A stretch of 64,000 bases of DNA from Locusta migratoria (lineage: Eukaryota; Arthropoda; Insecta; Orthoptera; Acrididae), in the NCBI GenBank assembly GCA_026315105.1, contig CM048744.1, positions 977,994,721 to 978,058,720 of the forward strand, read 5' to 3'. Below are positions 26,191-36,290 of this stretch, in pieces. The notes beneath the pieces are model-generated. The model did not search any database. It saw only the letters and a program-made list of their open reading frames with translations, and was not told the DNA's origin. Positions within the stretch are counted from its first letter, which is position 1. Every line of letters begins with the position of its first letter. The position numbers and the translations under genes were made by a program.

Positions 26191-26480
26191 TATTCTTATA
26201 TTTCCTTATTCTTACAGAGAAAGAGCTGAAAACATTGTAGCACGCATAGACCAAAGATATGGTCTGTTGCATCACGTTTCGCTGTATGTAACCACCTTGC
26301 TTTAGAGTCGCAAACGTCATCGCTGGCCTTCAGTCCGAATTTTTTAATGATTTGACGACTTTCAACCACCGTATCTTCCACCCCCTTTTAGCTGTCGGCA
26401 TGGAACTGCTATGGTGTACAACGGGAGACTTCGGACAACAATTACACACAGACTATTCGTTTGCGTTCTGTAGTTTTCGC
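26190..26480 (-). repeat. Unclassified dispersed repeat, copy 1
   Basis: In the minus direction it shares long stretches with 46540-46930, for example GACGACTTTCAACCACC and CACCATAGCAGTTCC type words. Neither copy codes for a recognisable protein. Confidence 0.65.
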
Positions 26481-26495
26481 TGCAGAGCGAAGTAT

Positions 26496-26498
<3 letters not shown>

Positions 26499-26541
<43 letters not shown>
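26499..26541. repeat. (CA)n microsatellite
   Basis: About 21 CA units. Confidence 0.95.
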
Positions 26542-26543
<2 letters not shown>

Positions 26544-26820
26544 AGAATTTTATGTACACCGATAACTTTCCATCCCAATATACTCCACCCTTTATCATAA
26601 TCAACCAACAAGCAACAATGCAACCAATAAAACCATTTTCAAAGAGTAAACATAATTTTCGAAGAGTAATTATTGTTCCGCATTTCGCGTTATATTCTTC
26701 AAATTACTAAATATCTATCAGATCGCTATAAAACCCTGCCTAAAACCTTCCTCAGGTATAAATTAGTAACTGTACAAATATTTAAGTATCTGCGTCTTGT
26801 CGTTCGGACGTGATAAGCGT

Positions 26821-27023
26821 TCAAAAATGTTCGAATGTTTGTATAGCTTATGGGACTTAACTACGGGGTCATCAGTCCCTAAACTTACAAACTACTTATC
26901 AACTACCTTATACTAAGGACTGCACAAATATCCATGCCCGAGGGGGGATTCGAACCCCCGACTGTAGTGGCCGTACAGACCGTGACTGGAGCGCCTCAGT
27001 CCCCTCGGCCACCGCGTCCCGCC
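26821..27023 (-). mobile_element. tRNA-derived SINE (family 1) with target duplication
   Basis: Same family as 21182-21373. GTGATAAGCGT flanks it at 26810-26820 and 27024-27034. Confidence 0.9.
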
Positions 27024-27304
27024 GTGATAAGCGTACACCGAACAGACATTCACATTTATGGATATAGATGTATGTAGTGCCTTGGTTTAGTAACGACTTT
27101 ATTTTGCTGAATACTATGCCAACCCACTATATTTTAAGCGTGTATGACTACATGAACCTTTCTGACTGCAAGCAAAATATGTCCCGGCTCCGTTAGACTC
27201 TTATTTTCTATTTTTTTGAATAAACAAGAGACGGTTGTTATACAGCTCTACAGAGCGCTCGTACTTACACTTCCTCTACTTGAGAAGCCCCATGAAATAC
27301 AAGA

Positions 27305-27465
27305 GCAGCGGTGGAATAGCCGAGCGCTTCTTAGGAACTGCGAGGCTGTCCCCACCGGAGGTTCGAGTCCTTCCTGTGTGTGTTGTCCTTGCGTTAGTTT
27401 AAGTAGTTTGTAAGCCTAGGGACTGATAACCACGGTATTTAAGTCGCAAAGATTTACAAAAATTT
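27305..27465 (+). mobile_element. tRNA-derived SINE, shortened
   Basis: GCGGTGGAATAGCCGAGCG head, B-box GGTTCGAGTCC, and GGGACTGATAACC body. Internal deletions are evident compared with 21937-22142. Confidence 0.75.
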
Positions 27466-28105
27466 TAACTTTCTTTCTCTCTCTCTTTTTTTTTTTAATT
27501 CGAGTGATCGTAAGACCATGAAAAATTGTAGCAACATTTGTAACTGCATACTGAACAGAAATGATGAATAAATCATTTAGAATAATACATTTTAAATTTC
27601 TACATTAGAGGGTAAAGTGTGTATTGCGTACGAGGTTGCCGCAACAGGTTACAAACCCCGTCCACTTGGAAATACAGGTATTACTATGAAAAAAGTTACT
27701 TTTGAGATCTGGAGGCATGAGACAGTCTAAAAAAGAAACAGCTTTCAAGATTTGGAGGCCCCAGAGCGAGATGCAAAGGACGCCCCAAAAAAACACAAAA
27801 ACAAAAACATGTGGGGCCGGCTCCCCTCCCGTACTCCGCCCACATACACCAAGGCTTCCATCCTGCCGCCAACGGAATATGTTCTGTGTCTCAAGCTGGT
27901 ACCATAGCGAATACTGAACATTCAAAAGAGTATTAAGAATTATTTTATTGCAATTCAGACTTGACAACATTGTAACGGAAAGCAAGAAGGCGAATCCCTA
28001 TAAATGCCAAAACATTAATACATACAGCAAAACAACATATTACATAGGTTTCACGAGTAGGACATCGAAGGTCGAAATGAACAACTTGTTATAATTTAAC
28101 GTTTA
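27466..28105. other. No gene seen
   Basis: 27655-27850 has a relative at 35165-35290 (GGATCTGCAGGCCCC / AGATTTGGAGGCCCC type words), an unclassified old repeat. The rest is AT-rich. Confidence 0.45.
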
Positions 28106-28402
28106 TCATTATTGTAGAAACATATAAAAAAGCCAAGATCGCTGATCATCAGTTTTTATTTATGACGACCGGTTTCGCTGAACTATGTCAGCATCATCTG
28201 ATCCAATAAAATAATTTTACAAGGCCATAATCTTGTAATGTCAATCAGTTGCTATATAACATAATTACAGTGCATAGGTGCACTATGTCATTATAATTTA
28301 TTGGACCAGATGATGCTGACATAGTTCAGCGAAACCGGTCGTCATAAATAAAAAGTGATGATCAGCGATCTTGGCTTTTTTATATCTTTCTACAATATCA
28401 TA
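28106..28402. mobile_element. Foldback element with about 100-base arms
   Basis: The arms at 28106-28211 and 28297-28402 are inverted copies around GATCGCTGATCATCA and ACGACCGGTTTCGCTGAAC. Each arm carries a hammerhead-like core with one changed base (CAGATGA instead of CTGATGA), a GCTGA/TCAGC stem and GAAAC. It resembles paired Penelope-like terminal repeats. Confidence 0.75.
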
Positions 28403-29326
28403 ATTGGATCGCCTCCAAGAACATAATCAAACTCAAAAAGTGTATCATTATCTTTGGCTTGGCGACTACAAATCATCTTGCATATGCCTGGAACCATCAG
28501 ATTTCCACGGTGCATTTTTCTACGCTGCACACAAATCTTTTTTCGTTAAGAAGAACGAAATGTTGTATTACTAGCAAATGTCTTTAAAACATCTTTAAGT
28601 TGGCGGCTGGCTGGTCCTCCTTCCTCTTTTACGTTGTCTATATGGAGATCTGCCAAACTTTCATCGCTCTAATTACGGTGAAGATTGGTCTCAGGTGGTG
28701 TAAATGGCTCTCCACTTCTCGGTAATGGTCCACGCAAGACGTTATGCCTGTTAAACTTTGAACGCAACTGAGACGGTATGTTTTTCTTATTTGTAGTGAC
28801 AAAGTGATACATGTTACACTAGAAGTTTTTCTGAGAATTACACTGATACCAATTTTCCTATAGCCACACGCACCTAAGTCAAACTTATTAGCGAGGAAAA
28901 AATAGAACTTTTGTCACTTTTCTTACGGGTAAGCGTTATGATCTTCAGAATATAACGAATCATCTGGATAACATTTCCACTACTTCCGGAAAGCTCTACG
29001 ACCTAATTAAGTTTTTGCAACTACAAGCCACTTGCTTGTCCATGACCTTCCACACGAATGTTACCAGGGAAAACTGAAGGCATGCAGAAAATTAAGCGAT
29101 CCGATACACCAGAATAAAAAACAAACAGTACCAATGTCCATTCTCATTACCATGCGTATAAATTTTGTAACAGTGCAACAAGTACCCAGAAACGAGAACG
29201 CGGTGTAACGTGTAATTAAAACTCGCCGGGCATATTATTGAAAGAGCAGCCTCGTCGCTTTGCAGAGCTAAAGCTGGTACTTATGTGGCGTATGACCTGT
29301 AATACACAGACGTTTGGTATGCAGAT
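28403..29326. other. No gene seen
   Basis: AT-rich; nothing recognisable on either strand. Confidence 0.5.
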
Positions 29327-29511
29327 CGCCGGCCGCGGTGGCCGAGCGGTATGCGGCGCGCGAGTCCCAGTCTACACAGCGACTACGGTCGGGGGTTCGA
29401 GTCCCCCCTCGGGCATGGATATTTGTGCCGTCCTTAGTATTAGCTAGTTCATAAGTTTAGGGACTGATGACCCCGTAGTTAAGTCCCATAAGCTCTACAA
29501 CCATTTGAACA
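29327..29511 (+). mobile_element. tRNA-derived SINE (family 1) with target duplication
   Basis: GCCGGCCGCGGTGGCCGAGC head and GGGGGTTCGAGTCCCCC B-box arm. TTTGGTATGCAGAT flanks it at 29313-29326 and 29512-29525. Confidence 0.92.
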
Positions 29512-29974
29512 TTTGGTATGCAGATGCAACACTGCCTTCTCCAGGGCCACAAACAAAGACACAGATTGAGAGAAAATCAGTTTCGATAATCTAACTAGCG
29601 ACTGACATTGCTGCTAAGATAACATGGGACTGTTAACACATTAAAAATACAAGAATTAAATTATGTTGTTTCTTACGATCATTAAACCATATCGAAGCCA
29701 TACCTTCAAAGCAGACAATCGTGTGCAGAGGGCTAGAGAACATTCATGTCCCCTTGTAATTAACTTGTAATTCGTCAATACGGCAGTTTGTCTTCGGTTT
29801 TCTCGCTGTTCGATTCCAACCTGTCCAGAAGCGGAGAGGACGCTTAGGAACACCAGTACGGTGTGTTCTGATAGGTGCTGGCGCCCGGCGTGTGGCCCGC
29901 AGGTCGCTGTTTGCCCACCCCTGCACATTAGTGAGCGGCGTCAGTTGGTTGTGCAATACCTGAAGAAACTTTAC

Positions 29975-30145
29975 GTCCAAGGCGTCTTGTTGCGGAGTGG
30001 GCAGCTGTTCCCCGACGAAGGTTCCAGTCCTCCCTCGGGCATGAGTATGTGTGTTGTCCTCAGCGTAAGTTACTTTAATTAGTTTGAAAGTCTAGGGACT
30101 GATGAACACTGTAGTTTGGTTCCATAACTTTGCAAACATTAGAAA
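29975..30145 (+). mobile_element. tRNA-derived SINE, diverged
   Basis: GAAGGTTCCAGTCCTCCCTC arm and GGGACTGATGAACAC body; the head is degraded. Confidence 0.65.
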
Positions 30146-30843
30146 CTCGAGGTCGTCGTTGCTCGTCCAAATGATGCCCCCATCAAGGCAAGAGAAGGGT
30201 GTATACAGTATTACCTCTTGAGGATGACAATTTTTTTGTAGCTGCACTCTCAAGGGCACAGTGTCCTCTGCTGCTGCCTCCTCTCCCGGCCTGCCGAGCA
30301 CAAAGACGACGGTGGTGCCAATTTGACCTGGTCTTCATTTCGCTTTGCAGGCTAATTATGGCAAGTGTGCTGCCACAGGGAAGCGAACTTGGGAGCCACA
30401 CGTAAGTAATTGAATGCCGGCTGCGTCTTCTGTGGGCGCCAGTTCCTCGCCTTGCTTTGCCTGCCACTACTACGAGCGCGTACGTTTTGTTTTTGTGCCG
30501 CGTTCGCGTGATCCATGCGCCACTATGACGCGTGCGCCGCACGAACGGAGCTCGGTTCATTCTGTGGGTGTATCGACTTGCCCGCGGCACGAGTGGCGTG
30601 CGGCAGGCCTCGAATGAATGGAGCGTCGACCGCGGCTCTGGTCTCTGAGGGTCTACTGCCTGCTGGCTGCTGGCTGCTGCATTAGTGATGGCGACACAGG
30701 CGAAGGCTTCTGCTGTCCACACAGGAGGAAGGGCCATCTCTGACACTGCTGCACTCTCCCAGCTATCGCTTTACCAGGGCACGTCAAACTAGGAACGTCA
30801 CGTAGGTGACTCATCACTCTAATTTCGTAAGTGATGTTAGAAA
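30146..30843. other. GC-rich stretch, no gene seen
   Basis: The stretch 30240-30760 is GC- and CpG-richer than its surroundings. A long minus-strand frame (30183-30746) has no recognisable domain and is probably a by-product of base composition. Confidence 0.4.
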
Positions 30844-31338
30844 TGCATAGTCAACCATCAGTTGTTTATTGCATTTAGAACTTTACCGGATTGGGTTAAT
30901 ATCCATCATCAGAAAAGTAAAATTAAACAGACTGATTACATTGGTTCATTTTGTTACCATATCCACGTCAAAGGATAAATAAGGTAACGTTTCACTAGAC
31001 ATTAGCTCTCGATGATAAATAAAACAATATCAGGCTGCATTATAGTGAGCCACGGTCAAAGAATTCAAAAAGTAGCAAACCTATGCTTTTTTTTACTATG
31101 TTTGTTACTTACTTTTTGAATTCTTGGACCCTGGCTCACTGTAATGCTGACTGGTATTGTTCTATTTATCATCAAGAGCTAATGTCTAGTGACACTCTAC
31201 CTCTTTTATCCTTTGACGTAGATATGGTAACAAAATGAACCAATCTAATCAGTCTTTTTAATTTTACTTTTCTGATGATGGATATTAACCCAATCCGGTA
31301 AAGTTCCAAATACAATAAACATCTGATGGTTGACCATG
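30844..31338. mobile_element. Foldback element with about 230-base arms
   Basis: Left arm from TGCATAGTCAACCATCAG, right arm ending in its complement. The arms include ACTTTACCGGATTGGGTTAA and CTGATGATGGATATTAACC. There is no coding capacity. The CTGATGATGG word followed by a GGTAAAG is a possible degraded hammerhead core. Confidence 0.8.
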
Positions 31339-32153
31339 CAATATTTTAAGTATATTACGGCTGATAACTCATAACTAAGTAAAAATTTGATGTCTATATC
31401 TGTTATTCAGTCAGTCTTCCCTACAATCAGTTTGAGGTCAAATAAAGCAATTTCAGTACGATCATGAATTTACTACAACGAAATATCTTAGATTTCAAAT
31501 TAGTGAACTGTCTGTTGCGACAGAGATAGCTAACTCTTCTGAATTAATTATCCACTGTGGAATCGGATGAAATAAGACTTCATTGCGTTCACATTCATTT
31601 GCTGGTGTTTTTAATGCATTCATCACAACGTTTGGTGCACAAAGACATTTCTTGTCTTTCTGTTCATGAATTTGTTTGTTCGTCCATCTCTTCTTGACTC
31701 CTCTCTCTATATATCTCCACGTCCCTTCCTTTTGATGTAATGCACTTTAACACTTCATGAAATCTGCTACCTTTCATTCTCCCTGTTTCTGTTCATCTGT
31801 TTCCTCTTGGATCTGCCCCCTCTGTTTTTTCGTATCTTCCTCTCACTTCACCATCAACTCCTCCCCTCTGCCAGTCCCTACCTCCCCCCTTTCTGCTGTC
31901 TTGCTGACACCTCTTCTCCATCACCTCTACGTCAACCTCCTCATCCTCCTCCTCCTCCCCCAATCTAACAGAAATTATAATAAAAAAACATAAAAAAAAC
32001 TTTCATGGTGAGCATTAAGAATTCAAGTACAATTACAAAGGCTGTTTCACAAAAGCAAATCCCTGGGTGTTTGAAAAGGAAAATGTCTGTATGTCTTACA
32101 ACTTTCGTATCTAAATACTGTAGTATTTTGTAAGTAAGAGCTAAAGGCAGAAA
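31339..32153. other. No gene seen
   Basis: Includes a pyrimidine-rich stretch at 31760-31980 whose ORF is compositional. Nothing else noted. Confidence 0.5.
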
Positions 32154-32155
32154 TA

Positions 32156-32784
32156 CCGAGTGATCAAAAAGTCAGTATAAATTTGAAAACTTAATAAATC
32201 ACGGAATAATGTAGATAGAGATGTAAAAATTGACACACATGCTTGGAATGACACGGGGTTTTATGCAGGATGGCGCTCCACCCCACATTGCTAGACGCGA
32301 GAAAAATCTCTTGCGCGCGTCGTTTGGTGGTGATCGTGTGCTCAGCCGCCACTTTCGTCATGCTTGGCCTCCCAGGTCCCTAGACCTCAGTCCGTGCTAT
32401 TATTGGCTTTGGGCTTACCTGAAGTCGGGAGTGTATCTCTAGGGGTGCCGAAAGACAACATCCGACGCCAATGCCTCACCATAATCCGGACATGCTTTAC
32501 AGTGCTGTTCACAACATTATTCCTCGACTACAGTTACTGTTGAGGAATGATGAAGATATTGAGCATTTCCTGTAAAGATCATCATCTTTGCTTTGTCTTA
32601 ATATGTAATGCTAATTATTGCTTTTCTAGCCAGATAAGCGCCATCTATCGGACATTATTTGAACTTTTTTTGTTCTAATAAAACCCCATGTCATTTCAAA
32701 CGTGTGTCAGTTATTACCTCTCTATCTACATTATACCGTGATTTATTAAGTTTTAAATTTTATACTGACTTTTTGATCACCCGG
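32156..32784 (+). mobile_element. Internally deleted mariner/Tc1-type transposon with both ends
   Basis: Inverted termini CCGAGTGATCAAAAAGTCAG and its near complement at 32765-32784 are flanked by TA on both sides. Inside, 32266-32442 keeps a DDE transposase fragment (MQDGAPPHIA, then SLDLSPCYYWLWAYL). Most of the transposase is missing, so it is non-autonomous. A second copy of the right end is at 59256-59440. Confidence 0.85.
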
Positions 32785-32807
32785 TATAACACTGTAGGAA
32801 ATCCAGA

Positions 32808-33320
32808 ATGAAACTTTCACTCTGCAGCGGAGTGTGCGCTGATATGGAACTTTCTGGCAGATTAAAATTGTGTGCGGAACCGGGACTCGAACCTGGGACC
32901 TTTGCCTTTCGCGGGCAAGCGCACTACCGACTGTGCTATCCCGACACGACTTTACTTCCGCCAATACCTCGCCTCCTACTTTCCAAACTTCACAGAAGAT
33001 TTCCTGCGAAACTTGCAAGACTAGCACTACGCTGCAAAGTGAAAGTTTCATTCTGGAAACATCCCTTAGGCTGTGGCTAAGCCATGTCTCCAGCATATCC
33101 TTTCTTCCAGGAGTGCTAGTCTTGCATGATTCGCAGGAGAGCTTCTGTGAAGTTTGGAAAGTAGGAGGCGAGGTACTGGCGGAAGTAAAGTTGTGAGGCG
33201 GCATCGTGAGTCGTGTCGGGATAGCACGGTCGGTAGTGCGCTTGCCCGCGAAAGGCAAAGGTCCCAGGTTCGAGTCCCGGTTCCGGCACACAATTTTAAT
33301 CTGCCAGGAAGTTCCACTGT
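32808..33320. mobile_element. Head-to-head pair of tRNA-like SINEs (family 2)
   Basis: The left half (minus sense) and right half (plus sense) are inverted copies. Each carries GGGATAGCACGGTCGGTAG, GCGAAAGGCAAAGGTCC and the B-box GGTTCGAGTCCCGG. Outer flanks are AACTTTCTGGCAGATTAAAA and its complement. A third copy lies at 45415-45625. Confidence 0.8.
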
Positions 33321-33623
33321 AGGAAATGTCTAATGGCTCGCAGCTGTTGTTGTAATACTTGAGAGACGCTATAAAGTTACACAATTCTGATAACTGGTAT
33401 CGGATAGTACAATATAGGAATGTTAACGAATAAGTCCATACTCTGGACCCATCTATAGTGCGATTAAAACTACTTTGGACTTGACAGCCAGCCGCACGCG
33501 TGTCCTTGAGAGGGTGCTGGCCAACCCCACGGCGAGTTCAACACCCCCCACCCTGCATAGTTGCCACTACTTCCCCGTTAGCTGTCAGTAGCGGCTAACA
33601 CGTGGTGTTGTGCGCGTCGTGTC

Positions 33624-33821
33624 GTGAACTCCGTGTTATATTGCCGTCTGCTTTTCGTCTGTTTCGGCTGCGCGCGCGCGTGTGTGTGTGTATGTGTCAG
33701 ATTACTGCAGTGTCCTGTGCGTACGAAATGTCCGAAAAAAAATAAGCGGGGTCGTCCTAGAATCCACAGTCCGAAATCATCTTTGAAAAAAGTCGGACAA
33801 GAAATACCCTTACGAGTCATG
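33624..33821 (+). other. Candidate exon with an AT-hook, followed by GTAAGT
   Basis: The frame from ATG at 33624 includes KKNKRGRPRIHSP, whose RGRP core is an AT-hook, and runs to a consensus 5' splice site, ATG|GTAAGT, at 33821/33822. The first half (CVCVCV) is encoded by a GT repeat and looks non-functional. It could be a first exon of a host or captured gene, or chance. No downstream exon was recognised. Confidence 0.25.
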
Positions 33822-33888
33822 GTAAGTTGCAACATTATTTGCACATTTTTAGTTGTTTTTCGTCCTTTCTTCCCACTGTTGCTATTTT

Positions 33889-34332
33889 ATACTATAATGC
33901 AAATATTTGTTTATGTAGCCATCTATGCAACTGATTAATAACACTATTTTTCTATATGAATTTCGCGTTTATTGTAAGGCATCTTCAGTGGCCTGTAATA
34001 TATTCATAATTACGTTTTACAATATTTAGTTTTCTTAGTATTTGAGGTTATAAACCGTTCTGTTGCGTTATCTAAGTTTGCTAATGATATTTTGATGTGA
34101 TAAGTAAGTAATAACATCAAAATATCATCAGCAAACTTAGATAACGCACAAGAACTGTTTATAACCTCAAATACTATAAAACGTAAGAAAACTAAATACT
34201 GTAAAACGTAATTATGTATATATTACAGGTTACTGAAGATGCCTTACAATAAAGGCGAAATGCATGTGGAAATATAGTGTTATCAGTTGCATAGACAGCC
34301 GTCTATATAAACAGATATTTGCATTATAGTAT
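33889..34332. repeat. Foldback, about 200-base arms
   Basis: TACTATAATGCAAATAT-type sequence at left is mirrored at the right end. The arms include GTAAGGCATCTTCAGT, whose complement reads CTGAAGA, then a GCCTT/AAGGC stem and GAAAT: a hammerhead-like core with one changed base. Confidence 0.75.
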
Positions 34333-34604
34333 ATAATTTGTACCTTTTGGTGGTGGTGATTTCGTTATCTTTGCATTTCGAGTATTATTATTCGTTGCGA
34401 AATTCATGGGACAAGTGAAAACGTAACAGTAAGTCTCCCTTATCGGCGGTAAATGTGCTGCATTCACCGTCCCCGCCCCGCATTAATTCACAAGCATTTG
34501 AAGGATACCGCGCTAGCAGAAGCCTGCTAACAGCGGCAGCTGGCAACACAGCACCCCTGCCCCAGCGAACTGTCAAGTACGAAGTAGTTTTAATCGCACT
34601 ATAG

Positions 34605-35362
34605 TCACGTTACTGTATCGTACTAGTGTTCCACGGAATACTTTTCACTTTCTACGGTGAATGTGAACGTTTGTCATTATTTTTGTGATGTGTGGGCCAG
34701 ACACAGCAGTCTCTCCCACACAGCATACCTGTTGACAGAGACAGAGCAGTCCTCGCCCCGTGACGTGCCTGCTGTGGCAGAGCAGAGCAGAGACTCAGGT
34801 CTCACTGCGGCCGCCCCCCATTCTTCCAGCCAGTCCCCCCCCCCCCTTCTCATCCTTCCGGAAGGGCCGGCAGCAATTTCTTGGGGACGGCGACGCCTGG
34901 AGCGCTGCCAGCCAATAACGCGGCCTCCAGATACTGGTGCCAGCCCACGGCTCACGGACCCTCCAACTGAACGCGGGCACCTACTCAACGCCCTCCTCAA
35001 TCACTTACCTCTTCCAGCATACCACTAAGCACTGGCAAACTGGTGGCTTTCTACTGCGATTAACCTCTCAAGTCTTATAAAAAGGTTAGAACACGCGCAT
35101 TAAAAACTGCACATACGCTTATGGAACCTGCACTCGTAAGTGATGAGTACCTATCAGCGGTGCACTAAGGCTGTCGGAGGCCCGGGGCGGCGGCAAAACA
35201 AAATGAAGCCCCCCGCCCACTTGTAAATACATGCATTACTATTTAAAAACGCTTTGGGGATCTGCAGGCCCCACAACGAGAAGACAGGTTGCCAACAAAA
35301 ATTAAAAATCTTTGTTCGCCACTGGTACGTATCACTGAGTTGTCCGATTAAGTACGACTATA
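34605..35362. other. No gene seen
   Basis: 34700-35000 is GC-rich; its opposing ORFs on both strands look compositional. A relative of 27655-27850 lies at 35165-35290. Confidence 0.45.
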
Positions 35363-36187
35363 CAGGGCGTTACAAAAACGTACGGCCAAACTTTCACGAA
35401 ACATTCCTCACACAAAAAGAAAAAAATATGTTGTGTGTCCGTAAACGCTTAATTTCCATGTTAAAGTTCATTGTAGTATTCCTCTTTAAATGTAAATTGC
35501 AATAATTCGTGCAGACAATTGTCAAAATACCCAACTGTTTCGTTAGTATGTACTGTACTTCCTCGATTCACGTCATCAACACAGATTTTCTGTGAACGTT
35601 TGGGCAGGAATTGTTGGTGACGCCTTGATTGGGCCTCAAGTTCTTCCACCTACGCTCACTGGAACACGTTATCATGATTTCATACGGGATACTCTACCTG
35701 TGCTGCTAGAACATGTGCCTTTACAAGTACGACACAACATGTGCTTCATGCACGATGGAGCTCCTGCACATTTCAGTCGACGTGTTCGTATGCTTCTCAA
35801 CAACAGATTCGGTGACCGATGGATTGGTAGAGGCGGACCAATTCCATGGTCTCCACGCTCTCCTGCCCTCAACCTTCTTGACTTTCATTTATGAGAGCAT
35901 TTGAAAGCTCTTGTCTACGCAACCCCGGTACCAAATGTAGAGACTCTGCTAGTATTGTGGACGGCTGTGATATAATACGCCATTCTTCAGGGCTGCATCA
36001 GCGCATCAGGGATCCAATGCGACGGAGGGTGGATGCATGTATCGTCGATAACGGAGGACATTTTGAACATTTCCAGAAACGAAGTGTTTGAATCACGCTG
36101 GTATGTTCTGTGCACATAACGTATTTTCTTTGTTTGTGTGTGAGGAATGTTTCCTCAAAGTTTGGCCGTACCTTTTTTAACACCCTG
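35363..36187 (+). mobile_element. Tc1/mariner-type transposon remnant
   Basis: Inverted ends CAGGGCGTTACAAAAACGTA and a near complement (GTACCTTTTTTAACACCCTG). The frame at 35592-35894 encodes the middle of a DDE transposase (NVWAGIVGDALIGP, CFMHDGAPAHFSR, WSPRSPALNLLDF, with the usual P-D-L changed to P-A-L). Frames break afterwards, so it is inactive. Confidence 0.85.
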
Positions 36188-36189
36188 TT

Positions 36190-36290
36190 TATTCTCAAAA
36201 ATGTTTGTAAATTTATGCGACGTAACTACTGTGGTTATCAGTCCCTAGGTTTACGAATCACTTAAACTAACCAAAGGATAAGTGGTTTGG
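36190..36290 (-). mobile_element. SINE 3' fragment
   Basis: AAATGTTTGTAAATTTATGC followed by GTGGTTATCAGTCCCTAGG, the tail half of the family 1 SINE. Confidence 0.6.

Larger units (their letters stand above)
33453..34604. mobile_element. TIR-bounded element enclosing a foldback and an exon-like ORF
   Basis: The ends CTATAGTGCGATTAAAACTA (33453) and its complement (34570-34604) match over about 35 bases. Inside are a CpG-rich block (33480-33720), a possible AT-hook exon (33624-33821) and a long foldback (33889-34332). The type is unknown; a TA-flanked DNA transposon is plausible. Confidence 0.6.

Noticed and set aside
26362..26604. Frame with CVCVCVCV
   Set aside because: Translation of the CA microsatellite.
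30183..30746. Long minus-strand frame of 187 codons
   Set aside because: Arg/Ser/Ala-rich with no motif, in a CpG-rich block that is also open on the other strand; most likely compositional.
33066..33384. Frames over the family 2 SINE pair giving recurring peptides such as TRTWDLCLSRAS
   Set aside because: These are translations of the tRNA-like SINE and recur wherever the SINE occurs.
34657..35028. 123-codon plus-strand frame, opposed by 107 codons on minus
   Set aside because: Proline/serine-rich in a C-run-bearing GC-rich block; overlapping open frames on both strands suggest composition.
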